DNA of 64,000 nt, from the NCBI RefSeq assembly GCF_000759445.1, contig NZ_JRMB01000001.1:2170001-2234000 (forward strand), written 5' to 3'. The notes beneath the pieces are model-generated. The model did not search any database, was not told where the DNA came from, and saw only the letters and a list, made by a program, of their open reading frames with translations. Source of the DNA: Pseudomonas lutea (lineage in GTDB: Bacteria > Pseudomonadota > Gammaproteobacteria > Pseudomonadales > Pseudomonadaceae). Made by a program: the position numbers and the translations under genes. Below, piece by piece: positions 1 to 8,467 of this stretch. Position 1 is the stretch's first letter. Every line of letters begins with the position of its first letter.

Positions 1-47
1 ATCAGCAATCGCTGTGACAACTATCAACGGCGTCGTGCAAATCCCGG

Positions 48-851
48 TCAGTCCTGATAACCGGTGCCATGCCGGTCCAGCTCGCGAATCAGAGCGTTCC
101 AGTGCCGCGCTACGCCTGGCCCCGTACCGCTTTTGATCACACTGGCCTGCGCCTCCACACGCTTGACCACCTCATCTGGCGGAAAGATCAGCTCGACATT
201 GCCCGCTGCCTGCGCAGCGATCTGAATAGTGCAGGCGTATTCGAGGTTATGCAGCTGTTGAAACGCATGCTCGACGCTCACGCCTGCAGTGAGCAGCCCG
301 TGATTGCGCAGAATCATCACACTTTTATCGCCAAGGTCCGCCACCAGGCGTTCGCGTTCGCCCAGGTCCTGGGCAATGCCTTCATAGCCGTGATAGGCCA
401 CCCTGCCGGAGAAAGCCAGGGAATGCTGCGAGATGAGCAATAAACCGTTTTTCTGCGCGGACACCGCAATGCCGTCGCGGGTATGGGTATGCAGCACCGC
501 CTGCAAATCGGGACGCGCGGCATGGATAGCGCTGTGGATCACGTAACCGGCGTTGTTGATGCCCAGCCCGGTCGGGTCGTCGATCACGGTGCCGTCGATG
601 TCGACCTTCACTAGATTGGAGGCCGTGATCTCATCGAACAGGAGCCCAAAAGGGTTGATCAGGAAATGCTCGGCAGGCCCCGGAACACGCGCGGAAAAGT
701 GCGTGTAGATGTGGTCGGTCCAGCGTTTCAGGGCCGCGATCCGGTAGGCCGCCGCCAGTTTCACCCGCACCTCCCACTCTTGCGGGCTAACTCGATCGCG
801 CACGCTGCCGATGTTGCCTGACAGAACGGGCAAAGAACTGACGATGCTCAT
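48..851 (-). CDS. class II aldolase/adducin family protein
   Basis: 267 residues. This is a zinc-dependent class II aldolase/adducin fold. The metal ligands are visible as an HTH pair (H121, H123) followed by H184 in RNHGLLT, with the acidic residue E74 in FDEIT as the likely catalytic base. Members of this family cleave or epimerise phosphorylated sugars (fuculose- or ribulose-phosphate aldolases), but many Pseudomonas members have no known substrate, and the sequence alone does not settle it here. The start is ATG at 851. The gene stands alone downstream of a gap that holds an AT-rich leader and a REP element. Its position beside an organosulfur cluster may be incidental. Confidence 0.85.
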   Translation of the reverse strand: MSIVSSLPVLSGNIGSVRDRVSPQEWEVRVKLAAAYRIAALKRWTDHIYTHFSARVPGPAEHFLINPFGLLFDEITASNLVKVDIDGTVIDDPTGLGINNAGYVIHSAIHAARPDLQAVLHTHTRDGIAVSAQKNGLLLISQHSLAFSGRVAYHGYEGIAQDLGERERLVADLGDKSVMILRNHGLLTAGVSVEHAFQQLHNLEYACTIQIAAQAAGNVELIFPPDEVVKRVEAQASVIKSGTGPGVARHWNALIRELDRHGTGYQD

Positions 852-1096
852 GTTTGACTCCCTGATAGTCTGGATCAGACGTAATCAGCGCAGCCTAGCC
901 GGTGAAGTAAATGATTAAAAAGCACATTTACTTCTAAGCTAATCATCAATTTTTTTTATTATGAGATGAACCCGGTGTGCTGGCGAACAGGGCTAGCCAG
1001 GCACACCTAAGGTGAATACCCAGACTGCGTTCGCCAGCAAGCCGGCTCCTACAGGGGGATGCGCTTGTGCAGCCACCTCGGTGCGGCGTCGGGGAT
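852..1096. repeat. intergenic gap with one REP element
   Basis: An AT-rich stretch at about 905-965 precedes the aldolase and probably holds its promoter on the minus strand. It includes CTAATCATCAAT at 939-950, which is repeated upstream of the cupin gene at 2128-2139. A REP half-site of the GCCAGCAAGCCGGCTCC type lies at 1029-1054. I see no gene here. Confidence 0.7.
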
Positions 1097-2002
1097 TCAC
1101 GCCGCATCCCGCTCCTGCTTCAGCGAATCAGCCACCAGGTTGCCGAACGCAGCCACCGGCGCCTGCAAGTTGCCCAAAAAGCGCGGCTGGATCAGCCACA
1201 GGTCCAGCACCGGCTTGAAGTCCTTGAGAGGCATGACGGCGAGCGAATCCCGGTGACTGCTGCGCTCCAGCAGCGGGCGTGGCACAAGACCCAGGCCCAA
1301 CCCGTCAGCGACCAGGCCCAGTTGCAGCTCGGTGCCGAAGGTTTCAAGGTTAACCTTCAAGCTCAAACCCTGATCCGTCAGGGTGCGTTGCAGCCCGGCG
1401 CGGAAACCGCAGCCATCCGGGTTGAGCACCCATCCCAGGTCGTAACAATCGGCCAGCTTGACCGGCTTCTTCGGCAGCGCTTGCCGGGCGCACACCACCA
1501 CCAACTCCATCTTCCCGAGGGATTCGCCCACGATGCCCTCGGGGAAAATTTTCCCCGCCGGGAATAACGCGGCGGCGGCATCCAGCTCACCGTTTTCGAT
1601 TTTGCCAATCAGATTGCTGCCCCACCCGGTCACCACTTGCGCACGCAGATCGGGAAATTGCCCACGCAGATGTTTCAGCGCGTCCAGCAGCACCACGTCG
1701 CCGATGGTTTGCGGCACACCCAGCCGAAGCAGGCCGCTGGGCGGGGTATCGCTGGCGACCAGTTCGCGCAACGCGTCCATTTCCCGCAGGATCGCGAGGC
1801 ATTTCTGATAAACCTGTGTCCCCATCGGGGTCGGCTTGAGTGGCTTGGTGTTACGGTCGAACAACTCCACACCCAGCGCTTGCTCGAAGTTCTGCACGCG
1901 GCGCGTGATGGCGGGCTGTGTCAGTTCCAGAGATTCAGCGGCATGGCTGATCGACTGGCAGCGGATCACCGCCACGAAGGCATCGATGTCATCAATTTTC
2001 AT
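1097..2002 (-). CDS. LysR-family transcriptional regulator
   Basis: 301 residues. The N-terminal winged helix-turn-helix covers about residues 1-60 (AAESLELTQPAITRRVQNFE), and a LysR substrate-binding domain covers about 90-290. The gene is divergent from the cupin/rhodanese pair with a 200-base gap between them. That is the classic arrangement for a LysR regulator controlling its neighbour, so I infer control of the cysteine-dioxygenase-like operon, with a sulfur compound as a possible effector. It could instead act on the aldolase gene on its other side. The start is the ATG at 2002. Confidence 0.9.
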   Translation of the reverse strand: MKIDDIDAFVAVIRCQSISHAAESLELTQPAITRRVQNFEQALGVELFDRNTKPLKPTPMGTQVYQKCLAILREMDALRELVASDTPPSGLLRLGVPQTIGDVVLLDALKHLRGQFPDLRAQVVTGWGSNLIGKIENGELDAAAALFPAGKIFPEGIVGESLGKMELVVVCARQALPKKPVKLADCYDLGWVLNPDGCGFRAGLQRTLTDQGLSLKVNLETFGTELQLGLVADGLGLGLVPRPLLERSSHRDSLAVMPLKDFKPVLDLWLIQPRFLGNLQAPVAAFGNLVADSLKQERDAA

Positions 2003-2202
2003 TCGGATCGCACATGGAATTTAAGGAACAAGATAGGCAAAAATCATAATGGCTATCCTCATCTGTGAATAGTCCGAATACAGTCGGGGGTGTGGGTAGC
2101 AATCAAGCGCTTCGTTTTGGTTATAACCTAATCATCAATAGATAGCATATTAGACGCCCGCATTATGCTTATATTGGCCACCCCAAACTACGCGGAGCCG
2201 AC
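2003..2202. promoter_or_regulatory. divergent promoter region, LysR regulator / cupin operon
   Basis: An AT-rich 200-base region lies between two divergent genes. It holds CTAATCATCAAT at 2128-2139, also seen at 939-950 and, with one change, at 59048-59059 upstream of another LysR gene. A LysR operator probably lies here. I could not assign -35/-10 boxes with confidence. Confidence 0.45.
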
Positions 2203-2811
2203 ATGACTCATACCCGCCACCCTGAACGGCTCAGGACTTTTATCAGTGCGATGGCCGAACTGATCGAGGACGTCCCGCGGGAAAGCGATCTGCTTTCCCG
2301 GGGCGGTCAGCTGCTTCGCCAACTGGTCAGCCATGACGACTGGCTGCAGGACGAATTCACGGTTCCCGATCAGACCCGCTATCAGCAATTTCTGCTGCAT
2401 GCCGATTCGCGGCAGCGATTTTCAGTGGTCAGTTTTGTCTGGGGGCCCGGTCAGGAAACGCCCATCCACGATCACCGGGTCTGGGGTCTGATCGGCATGC
2501 TGCGCGGCGCCGAGTACTCACAGGGCTTTGCCCGCAGCGCCGATGGCCGCCTTGAGCAGGAGGGACGGCCGATCCGCCTCGAACCCGGTCAGGTCGAGAC
2601 GCTATCGCCGCACAGCAATGATATTCATCAGGTGAGCAACGCGTTCGACAATCAGGTTTCGATCAGCATTCATGTGTATGGCGCCAATATCGGCGCGGTA
2701 AAGCGCGCTGTCTATCAAGCGGATGGCAGCGAGAAACTGTTCATCTCCGGCTATTCAAATGCCTTTCTCCCGAACATCTGGGATCTGTCCAAAGAGAGCC
2801 AAGCCCAATGA
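2203..2811 (+). CDS. cysteine dioxygenase-like cupin protein
   Basis: 202 residues, the usual size of bacterial cysteine/3-mercaptopropionate dioxygenases. These are non-haem iron enzymes that oxidise a thiol to a sulfinate in the cytoplasm. The three-histidine iron site is visible: H89 and H91 in PIHDHRVWG and H142 in NDIHQVSN. The first cupin motif lacks the glutamate of ordinary cupins, as is normal for thiol dioxygenases. A ribosome site GGAG lies 5 bases before the ATG. The stop overlaps the start of the rhodanese gene (ATGA), so the two are translationally coupled. That pairing suggests handling of cysteine or a related thiol together with its sulfane sulfur. Which thiol is used cannot be read from the sequence. 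Confidence 0.88.
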   Translation: MTHTRHPERLRTFISAMAELIEDVPRESDLLSRGGQLLRQLVSHDDWLQDEFTVPDQTRYQQFLLHADSRQRFSVVSFVWGPGQETPIHDHRVWGLIGMLRGAEYSQGFARSADGRLEQEGRPIRLEPGQVETLSPHSNDIHQVSNAFDNQVSISIHVYGANIGAVKRAVYQADGSEKLFISGYSNAFLPNIWDLSKESQAQ

Positions 2812-4388
2812 CCCTGCACACCCGTTCATATGCTGATGTCCGCCAGGCACTGCTGGCTCACGAAGAAGTCGCGCTGGTCGATGTTCGCGAAGAAGCGCCG
2901 TTCGCTGAAGCTCACCCGTTGTTTGCAGCCAATATCCCGCTGTCGAAGCTGGAGCTCGAAGTGCTCGCGCGCATCCCCCGCCGCGACACGGCCATCACGC
3001 TGTATGACAACGGCGAAGGCTTGGCCGAGCGTGCGCTGGCGCGTCTGCAATCGCTCGGGTACAGCGACGTCAAACTGCTTGAGGGCGGCCTGCAGAGCTG
3101 GCGCGACGCGGACGGTGAGCTGTTCATCGACGTCAATGTACCCAGCAAGGCATTTGGTGAGCTGGTTGAGCATCACCGCCACACACCTTCGCTGGCCCCC
3201 GAAGAGGTGAAGCAGTTGCTGGACGCCAAAGCCGACGTGGTGGTGCTGGATGCGCGCCGGTTCGACGAATACCAGACCATGAGCATTCCCAACGGCGTCA
3301 GCGTGCCTGGCGCCGAGCTGGTGTTGCGTGCACGCGAGCTGGCGCCCAATCCGCAGACCCGCATCATCGTCAATTGCGCCGGCCGGACGCGCAGCATTAT
3401 CGGCACTCAATCGCTGGTGAACGCTGGCCTGCCCAACCCGGTGTCCGCGCTGCGCAACGGTACGATTGGCTGGCTGCTGGCCGGGCAGACGCTGGATCAT
3501 GGCCAGTCGCGGCGCTTTGCGCAGGTCAGTCCTGCGACGCTTGAGGTCGCCCGGGCGGATGCGCGCCGGGTCGCGGACAAAGCCGGCGTGAAACGCGGCA
3601 GCCGTGCCGATTTGGCCGCTTGGCAGGCGGACACCACCCGCACGACGTACCTCTTCGACGTGCGCACGCCTGAGGAGTTTGAAGCCGGGCATGTGCCGGG
3701 CGCCCGCTCTACACCGGGCGGCCAACTGGTGCAGGAGACCGATCACTACGCCAGTGTGCGCGGTGCACGGATTGTGCTGGTTGACGACGACGGGGTGCGC
3801 GGGAACATGTCGGCGTCCTGGCTGGCGCAACTGGGCTGGGAGGTGGCAGTGCTGGACGACTTGAATGCCGAGGATTTCAGCGAGCACGGCGCCTGGAATG
3901 CACCGACGCCACCGCAGCCTCAAGTCGAGGAAGTCTCGGCCGAAACGTTACGCGAATGGCGCAGGCACGGCGACGTTGCGGTACTTGACTTCACCTCCAG
4001 CGCGAACTACGTCAAGCAGCACATACCAGGCGCATGGTGGACCCTGCGAGCCGATCTTGCGCAGGCGCTGCAAGCGATCCCCGTCGCGGGGCGTTACGTG
4101 CTCACCTGCGGGAGCAGCAAGCTTGCGCGCCTTGCGGTGGCGGAAGTCGAAGCGCTGACCGGCAAGCCGGTGTTTGTGCTGAAGGACGGCACCGCCAGCT
4201 GGATCGCTGCAGGGCTGGAGCTTGAGCATGGTGAAAGTCATCTGGCGTCCCCGCGCATTGACCGCTACCGCCGACCTTATGAAGGTACGGATGCGCCACG
4301 CGAAGCGATGCAGGCGTATCTGGACTGGGAATATGGGCTGGTTGAGCAATTGGCCCGCGACGGCACCCACGGCTTTTATGTGATCTGA
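2808..4388 (+). CDS. four-module rhodanese-like sulfurtransferase
   Basis: 526 residues built from four rhodanese modules, at about 1-115, 125-235, 265-355 and 375-475. Module 2 has the active-site cysteine C190 in VNCAGRTRS and module 4 has C434 in LTCGSSK. The same strand position in module 1 reads LYDNGEG and in module 3 LVDDDG, so those lack the cysteine. The protein thus alternates inactive and active modules. Rhodaneses carry persulfide sulfur to acceptors. Paired with the upstream thiol dioxygenase it may process sulfur from cysteine-derived persulfides. The start overlaps the cupin stop by four bases. No signal peptide is visible, so it is probably cytoplasmic. Confidence 0.9.
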   Translation: MTLHTRSYADVRQALLAHEEVALVDVREEAPFAEAHPLFAANIPLSKLELEVLARIPRRDTAITLYDNGEGLAERALARLQSLGYSDVKLLEGGLQSWRDADGELFIDVNVPSKAFGELVEHHRHTPSLAPEEVKQLLDAKADVVVLDARRFDEYQTMSIPNGVSVPGAELVLRARELAPNPQTRIIVNCAGRTRSIIGTQSLVNAGLPNPVSALRNGTIGWLLAGQTLDHGQSRRFAQVSPATLEVARADARRVADKAGVKRGSRADLAAWQADTTRTTYLFDVRTPEEFEAGHVPGARSTPGGQLVQETDHYASVRGARIVLVDDDGVRGNMSASWLAQLGWEVAVLDDLNAEDFSEHGAWNAPTPPQPQVEEVSAETLREWRRHGDVAVLDFTSSANYVKQHIPGAWWTLRADLAQALQAIPVAGRYVLTCGSSKLARLAVAEVEALTGKPVFVLKDGTASWIAAGLELEHGESHLASPRIDRYRRPYEGTDAPREAMQAYLDWEYGLVEQLARDGTHGFYVI

Positions 4389-4719
4389 GCCACGTGATCT
4401 GAGCTATCTAATCTGAGCCGGGTCCTGCGTGCAGGAGTCCTCGCCCGCGATACGCGATAGCGGTGTGTCAGTGACCGGATACGGCGCATGCAAATTGCAT
4501 TCGCGGGCAAGCGCGCTCCTACACAAACACGCATCATCTCGAAGCTCTATATGCATTAATCTGATATAAGTGCATTTATATAATCACACAAATACATAAT
4601 TAGCTTATAACCAAACGATACTTCTATTCCCTTTCTTATAGGCATAAGGTCAAACCTCTTGCCGACCCCTTCTCCAGGCGGAGGCCAAGCATTCACCTCG
4701 ACGCCTGGAGACACGCACC
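4389..4719. repeat. gene-free gap: REP pair and AT-rich leader
   Basis: Three near-copies of ATCTGAGC follow the rhodanese stop (4382-4418). An inverted REP pair spans about 4429-4524, with arms CTCGCCCGCGA and TCGCGGGCAAGCGCGCTCC. A strongly AT-rich stretch at about 4545-4650 probably holds the promoter and regulator sites of the binding-protein gene. I cannot name the regulator. A sulfur-starvation regulator such as CysB would fit the context. Confidence 0.6.
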
Positions 4720-5730
4720 ATGTTCGCCCCCTTCCCTGCCTTGCGACGCGTCAGAACCGTCTGGCTCGCCAGCTTGCTGGCATTGTCATTCGGCGGCGCC
4801 ACACATGCCGCCGAACCGCTACAGCCCTTGCTAGTGGCCAACCAGAAATCTGCCTTGAAGGTGCTGCTGGAGGTTTCCGGCGAGCTGAAAGACGTCCCGT
4901 ATGAAATCAAATTTTCGGAGTTCCCTTCAGCATCGCCATTGGGCGAAGCACTGAATGCCGGCGCGGTCGACGTCGGCGCGCTGGGCGATGCGCCGTACGT
5001 GTTCGCCTTGGGCGCGGGCGCCTCGTTGAAGGTCATCAGCATTACCCACGTCAGCGGTCGCTACACCACGGCGCTGATTGTGCGCGATGACTCGCCGATC
5101 CAATCTGTCACCGACCTCAAGGGCAAGCGCATCGTCACCGGCCGCGGCTCCATCGGCCACTACCTGGCCATCCGCGCGTTGAACGAAGCGGGACTGAAAA
5201 CCAGCGACGTCCACTTCGTCTATCTGTTACCCAGTGAATCCCGCCTGATTCTCGATAACGGGGACGCCGATGCGTGGGCCACGTGGGCACCGTACACCAC
5301 CGTCGCGACGCAGAACGGCGCGCGCATCCTGCCGAGCGGGCCGGACCTGTTGACCAACCATTCCTACCTGGCTGCGACCAGCAAAGCCATCGCCGATAAG
5401 CGCGTGCAACTGGATGACTTCGTGGTGCGCCTCGACCGGGCCTATCGCTGGGTCAACGATCACCCTGCCGAATACGCCGCCGCGCAGACCAAGGTCACAG
5501 GGCTGCCACTGGCCGTGCATCTGGCCGTCAACCAGGACACAAAAATGGAGCGGGTGAGCATTGACGATGGCGTGATCAAAGGCCTGCAGAACACCGCAGA
5601 CATCTATCAGCGCGAGGGCATCCTCACCCGGCATGTCGACGTGTCTCACGGTTTCGATCCGGAGTTCAACGCCATTCGCCTGGCCGCCGAGCGCGCTGCC
5701 AACCCGACCAATCCGCAAGCTGCGCGCTAA
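4720..5730 (+). CDS. aliphatic sulfonate-type ABC substrate-binding protein
   Basis: 336 residues. A signal peptide (basic RRVRTVWLAS start, hydrophobic core, ATHA cleavage near residue 31) sends it to the periplasm. The mature part is an SsuA/NMT1-type binding fold with LNAGAVDVGALGDAPYV, VTDLKGKRIVTGRGS and DADAWATWAPY, typical of sulfonate and taurine binders. It probably captures an organosulfur compound, given the oxygenases just downstream. There is no permease or ATPase gene beside it, so it must borrow a transporter encoded elsewhere. GGAG lies 9 bases before the ATG. It is followed after 36 bases by the monooxygenase, probably in the same operon. Confidence 0.88.
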   Translation: MFAPFPALRRVRTVWLASLLALSFGGATHAAEPLQPLLVANQKSALKVLLEVSGELKDVPYEIKFSEFPSASPLGEALNAGAVDVGALGDAPYVFALGAGASLKVISITHVSGRYTTALIVRDDSPIQSVTDLKGKRIVTGRGSIGHYLAIRALNEAGLKTSDVHFVYLLPSESRLILDNGDADAWATWAPYTTVATQNGARILPSGPDLLTNHSYLAATSKAIADKRVQLDDFVVRLDRAYRWVNDHPAEYAAAQTKVTGLPLAVHLAVNQDTKMERVSIDDGVIKGLQNTADIYQREGILTRHVDVSHGFDPEFNAIRLAAERAANPTNPQAAR

Positions 5731-5766
5731 GCGCCGCCTCGAATCAGCGACTCAGGAGCACACATC

Positions 5767-7146
5767 ATGAGCAAACCTCGTCAACTCAAATTTGGCGCCA
5801 TGGTCCACGGCGTGGGCCACGGCTGGGGCGAATGGCGCCACCCGCAGGCCCAGGCCGACGCCAGCACTAACTTCCACTGGTACAAGGGCCAGGCCCGATT
5901 GGCCGAAGACGCGAAGTTCGACTTCGTATTCATCGCCGACAGCCTGCACATCCACGAGCGATCCAGCCCCCATTACCTCAACCGTTTCGAACCGCTGACC
6001 CTTCTGTCGGCGCTGGCAGCGACAACCTCGAAGATCGGCCTGGTGGCCACCGTGACCGTCAGCTATACCGAGCCCTTTCAGGTGGCGCGACAGCTTGCCT
6101 CCCTGGACCACATCAGCGGCGGTCGCGCGGGATGGAACGTTGTGACGTCCTGGCTCAGCGGCACGGCGGAAAACTTCAGTAAGGACGAGCACCCGCCCCA
6201 CGCCGTGCGCTATCGAATCGCCAGGGAGCACGTGTCGACGGTCAAAGGGCTGTGGGACTCGTGGGAAGACGATGCCTTTACCCGCAACAAACAGACCGGC
6301 GAGTTTTTCGACCGCGGCAAACTGCACGCCCTGAATCACAAGGGCGACTTCTTTCAGGTCAAGGGCCCGCTGAACATTGCCCGGTCGCGTCAGGGCCAGC
6401 CGGTGCTGTTTCAGGCCGGCACTTCCGAGGACGGGCGCAATTTCGCCGCCGAATACTCCGATGCGATATTCGTCCACGCCGAGTCGCTGGAGGAAGCGCA
6501 GGCTTACTACGCAGACCTCAAACGACGCGCCATAGGGTTCGGCCGCAACCCGGATGACCTGTCGATCCTGCCGGGAATCCGTCCCATCGTCGGTCGCGAT
6601 GCCACGGAGGTGGAGCGGCGCTATCAGCAAGCCGTCGAACTGGTGAGTATCGAAGATGCCATCGTCGCGCTGGGCCGGCCGTTCAATGACCACGACTTCA
6701 GCCAGTATCCGCTGGATGCGCCATTCCCGGACGTAGGGGATCTGGGTGCCAACAGTCAGAAAGGCGGCTCTGATCGCATCAAGCAGCAGGCGCGGGAGCA
6801 AAAACTCACCCTGCGCCAGGTTGCACTGGACTTTTCCAGTCCCCGGCGCGAATTCGTTGGCACACCCGAGCAGGTCGCCGACGCGATCCAGCATTGGTTT
6901 GAGCATGGTGCCAGTGACGGCTTCATCATCAATTCGTTGCTGCCGGACGGCCTTAAGACGTTCACCGAATGGGTCATACCTGTCCTTCAGCAGCGCGGTC
7001 TGCAGCGCAGCGACTACAACGGCTCGACGTTGCGCGAACACTTCGGTCTGGCCTTTCCGGTCAATCGTTACACCGCCGCACGGCAGGCGGAGCAGACTGA
7101 TGCAGAGCCCCGTTATCCAAACGCTCATGCGCAGGTTCCGGCATGA
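5767..7146 (+). CDS. LLM-class FMN-dependent monooxygenase (NtaA/SnaA/DszA type)
   Basis: 459 residues, the normal size for the NtaA/SnaA/DszA/SoxA branch of luciferase-like monooxygenases. These use reduced FMN from a separate reductase to cleave C-S or C-N bonds. Family hallmarks seen are the N-terminal WRHPQAQADAS region, the DHISGGRAGWNVVTSW segment and FQAGTSEDGRNFAAEYSD. AGGAG lies a few bases before the ATG. Its stop overlaps the next start (ATGA). Between a sulfonate-type binder and an SfnB-like flavoprotein, a desulfurising role on an organosulfur compound is the best guess. No flavin reductase is encoded nearby. Confidence 0.9.
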   Translation: MSKPRQLKFGAMVHGVGHGWGEWRHPQAQADASTNFHWYKGQARLAEDAKFDFVFIADSLHIHERSSPHYLNRFEPLTLLSALAATTSKIGLVATVTVSYTEPFQVARQLASLDHISGGRAGWNVVTSWLSGTAENFSKDEHPPHAVRYRIAREHVSTVKGLWDSWEDDAFTRNKQTGEFFDRGKLHALNHKGDFFQVKGPLNIARSRQGQPVLFQAGTSEDGRNFAAEYSDAIFVHAESLEEAQAYYADLKRRAIGFGRNPDDLSILPGIRPIVGRDATEVERRYQQAVELVSIEDAIVALGRPFNDHDFSQYPLDAPFPDVGDLGANSQKGGSDRIKQQAREQKLTLRQVALDFSSPRREFVGTPEQVADAIQHWFEHGASDGFIINSLLPDGLKTFTEWVIPVLQQRGLQRSDYNGSTLREHFGLAFPVNRYTAARQAEQTDAEPRYPNAHAQVPA

Positions 7147-8330
7147 ACGCAGGTGTGCAGTGGCAAGCCGCCCCGACGCCGGACGTTGAGTCAGATGCCG
7201 CGTTTGCCGCGCGTTTGCAGGGCATCACCCAGCGGTTGGCCGAAACCGCGCAGCACTACGATGAAAGCGCTGAATTCCCCCACGCCAACTTCCGTTTGCT
7301 GCACGAGCACGGCTTACTTGGGCTGACTGTCGAGGCTGCACTGGGTGGCGGCGATGCCGATCTCGAAAAAGCACGGCAGGTGATCAGCGCCGTGGCGCGG
7401 GGTGAACCGTCCACTGCGTTGATTCTGGTCATGCAGTACCTTCAGCATGCGCGGATGCGCGAGGCCAAAAACTGGCCTGACCCTCTCTACCGGCAAGTGG
7501 CGCTTGATGCGGTAAGAAACGGCGCGCTGATCAATGCCCTGCGGGTTGAGCCGGACCTGGGTTCGCCTTCGCGCGGTGGGCTGCCGGCGACAATTGCACG
7601 CCGCACCGCAGAAGGATGGCGGATCGACGGCCGCAAGATTTACTCGACAGGCAGCCACGGTCTGACCTGGCTGAATGTCTGGGCGCGCAGCGATGACGTC
7701 GATCCGCGCGTGGGCGTTTGGCTGGTGCCCAGGAACAGCCCGGGTGTGCGCATTGTCGAGGACTGGGACCATTTGGGCATGCGCGCGACGTCCAGCCACG
7801 AGGTGATTTTCGACAACGTGCTGGTGCCGCTCGAGCATGCCGTCAACACCAGCCCGGCAAGGTCTCCCCAGCCAGAGCTGGATGCGATCGGTTTGCTGTG
7901 GATGGCGGTGCTGCTGTCGTCGGTCTATGACGGCATCGCGCAATCGGCACGGGACTGGCTGGTGGATTTCCTGGAGCAACGCGCGCCCTCAAATCTTGGC
8001 GCATCGCTGTCGACGCTGCCGCGCTTTCAGGAAGTGCTCGGCCACATCGACACGCTGCTGTTCGCCAACAGGACATTGCTGCAAGCGGCGAGCCACGGCT
8101 TGACGCCGCCCGCCCATGCAGCGCAGATCAAATACCTGGTGACCAGCAACGCAATCCGTGCGGTCGAGTTGGCCATCGAGGCAACCGGCAACCCCGGCCT
8201 GTCGCGAAGCAACCCGCTGCAACGACACTACCGCAACGTACTCTGCGGCCGCGTGCACACGCCGCAGAATGACGTGGTGTTGCAAGGGGTGGGCAAAGCG
8301 GTATTTGCGGGGCGTGCGGTCAAATTGTGA
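7143..8330 (+). CDS. acyl-CoA dehydrogenase-fold flavoprotein (SfnB/DszC-like)
   Basis: 395 residues with the acyl-CoA dehydrogenase fold: an N-terminal helical domain (about 20-120), a middle beta domain (about 125-225) with WRIDGRKIYSTGSHG, and a C-terminal helical domain (about 240-390). In this context it most resembles the SfnB/DszC group, which are flavin-dependent monooxygenases acting on sulfur compounds rather than fatty acyl-CoA. It overlaps the monooxygenase gene by four bases, so the two are translationally coupled. An ordinary acyl-CoA dehydrogenase is less likely from the neighbours, but this sequence alone does not exclude it. Confidence 0.8.
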   Translation: MNAGVQWQAAPTPDVESDAAFAARLQGITQRLAETAQHYDESAEFPHANFRLLHEHGLLGLTVEAALGGGDADLEKARQVISAVARGEPSTALILVMQYLQHARMREAKNWPDPLYRQVALDAVRNGALINALRVEPDLGSPSRGGLPATIARRTAEGWRIDGRKIYSTGSHGLTWLNVWARSDDVDPRVGVWLVPRNSPGVRIVEDWDHLGMRATSSHEVIFDNVLVPLEHAVNTSPARSPQPELDAIGLLWMAVLLSSVYDGIAQSARDWLVDFLEQRAPSNLGASLSTLPRFQEVLGHIDTLLFANRTLLQAASHGLTPPAHAAQIKYLVTSNAIRAVELAIEATGNPGLSRSNPLQRHYRNVLCGRVHTPQNDVVLQGVGKAVFAGRAVKL

Positions 8331-8362
8331 ACTGCGAGGGGTGGCGCGCAGCTATAGAGAAC

Positions 8363-8457
8363 CTGTAGGACCGGCTTCAGCCGGGAAGGCGCCACTATGA
8401 GCACACCCAATCTTGCAGCGTGACATGCGACGTCTTCCCGGCTAAAGCCATACCTAC
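8363..8457. repeat. REP-like inverted pair
   Basis: Two arms of the second local repeat family, GGACCGGCTTCAGCCGGGAAG at its core (8363-8393) and its inverted partner TTCCCGGCTAAAGCC (8431-8457). They lie between convergent genes and may act as a transcript end for both. Confidence 0.65.
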
Positions 8458-8467
8458 GTTCAGCCTA

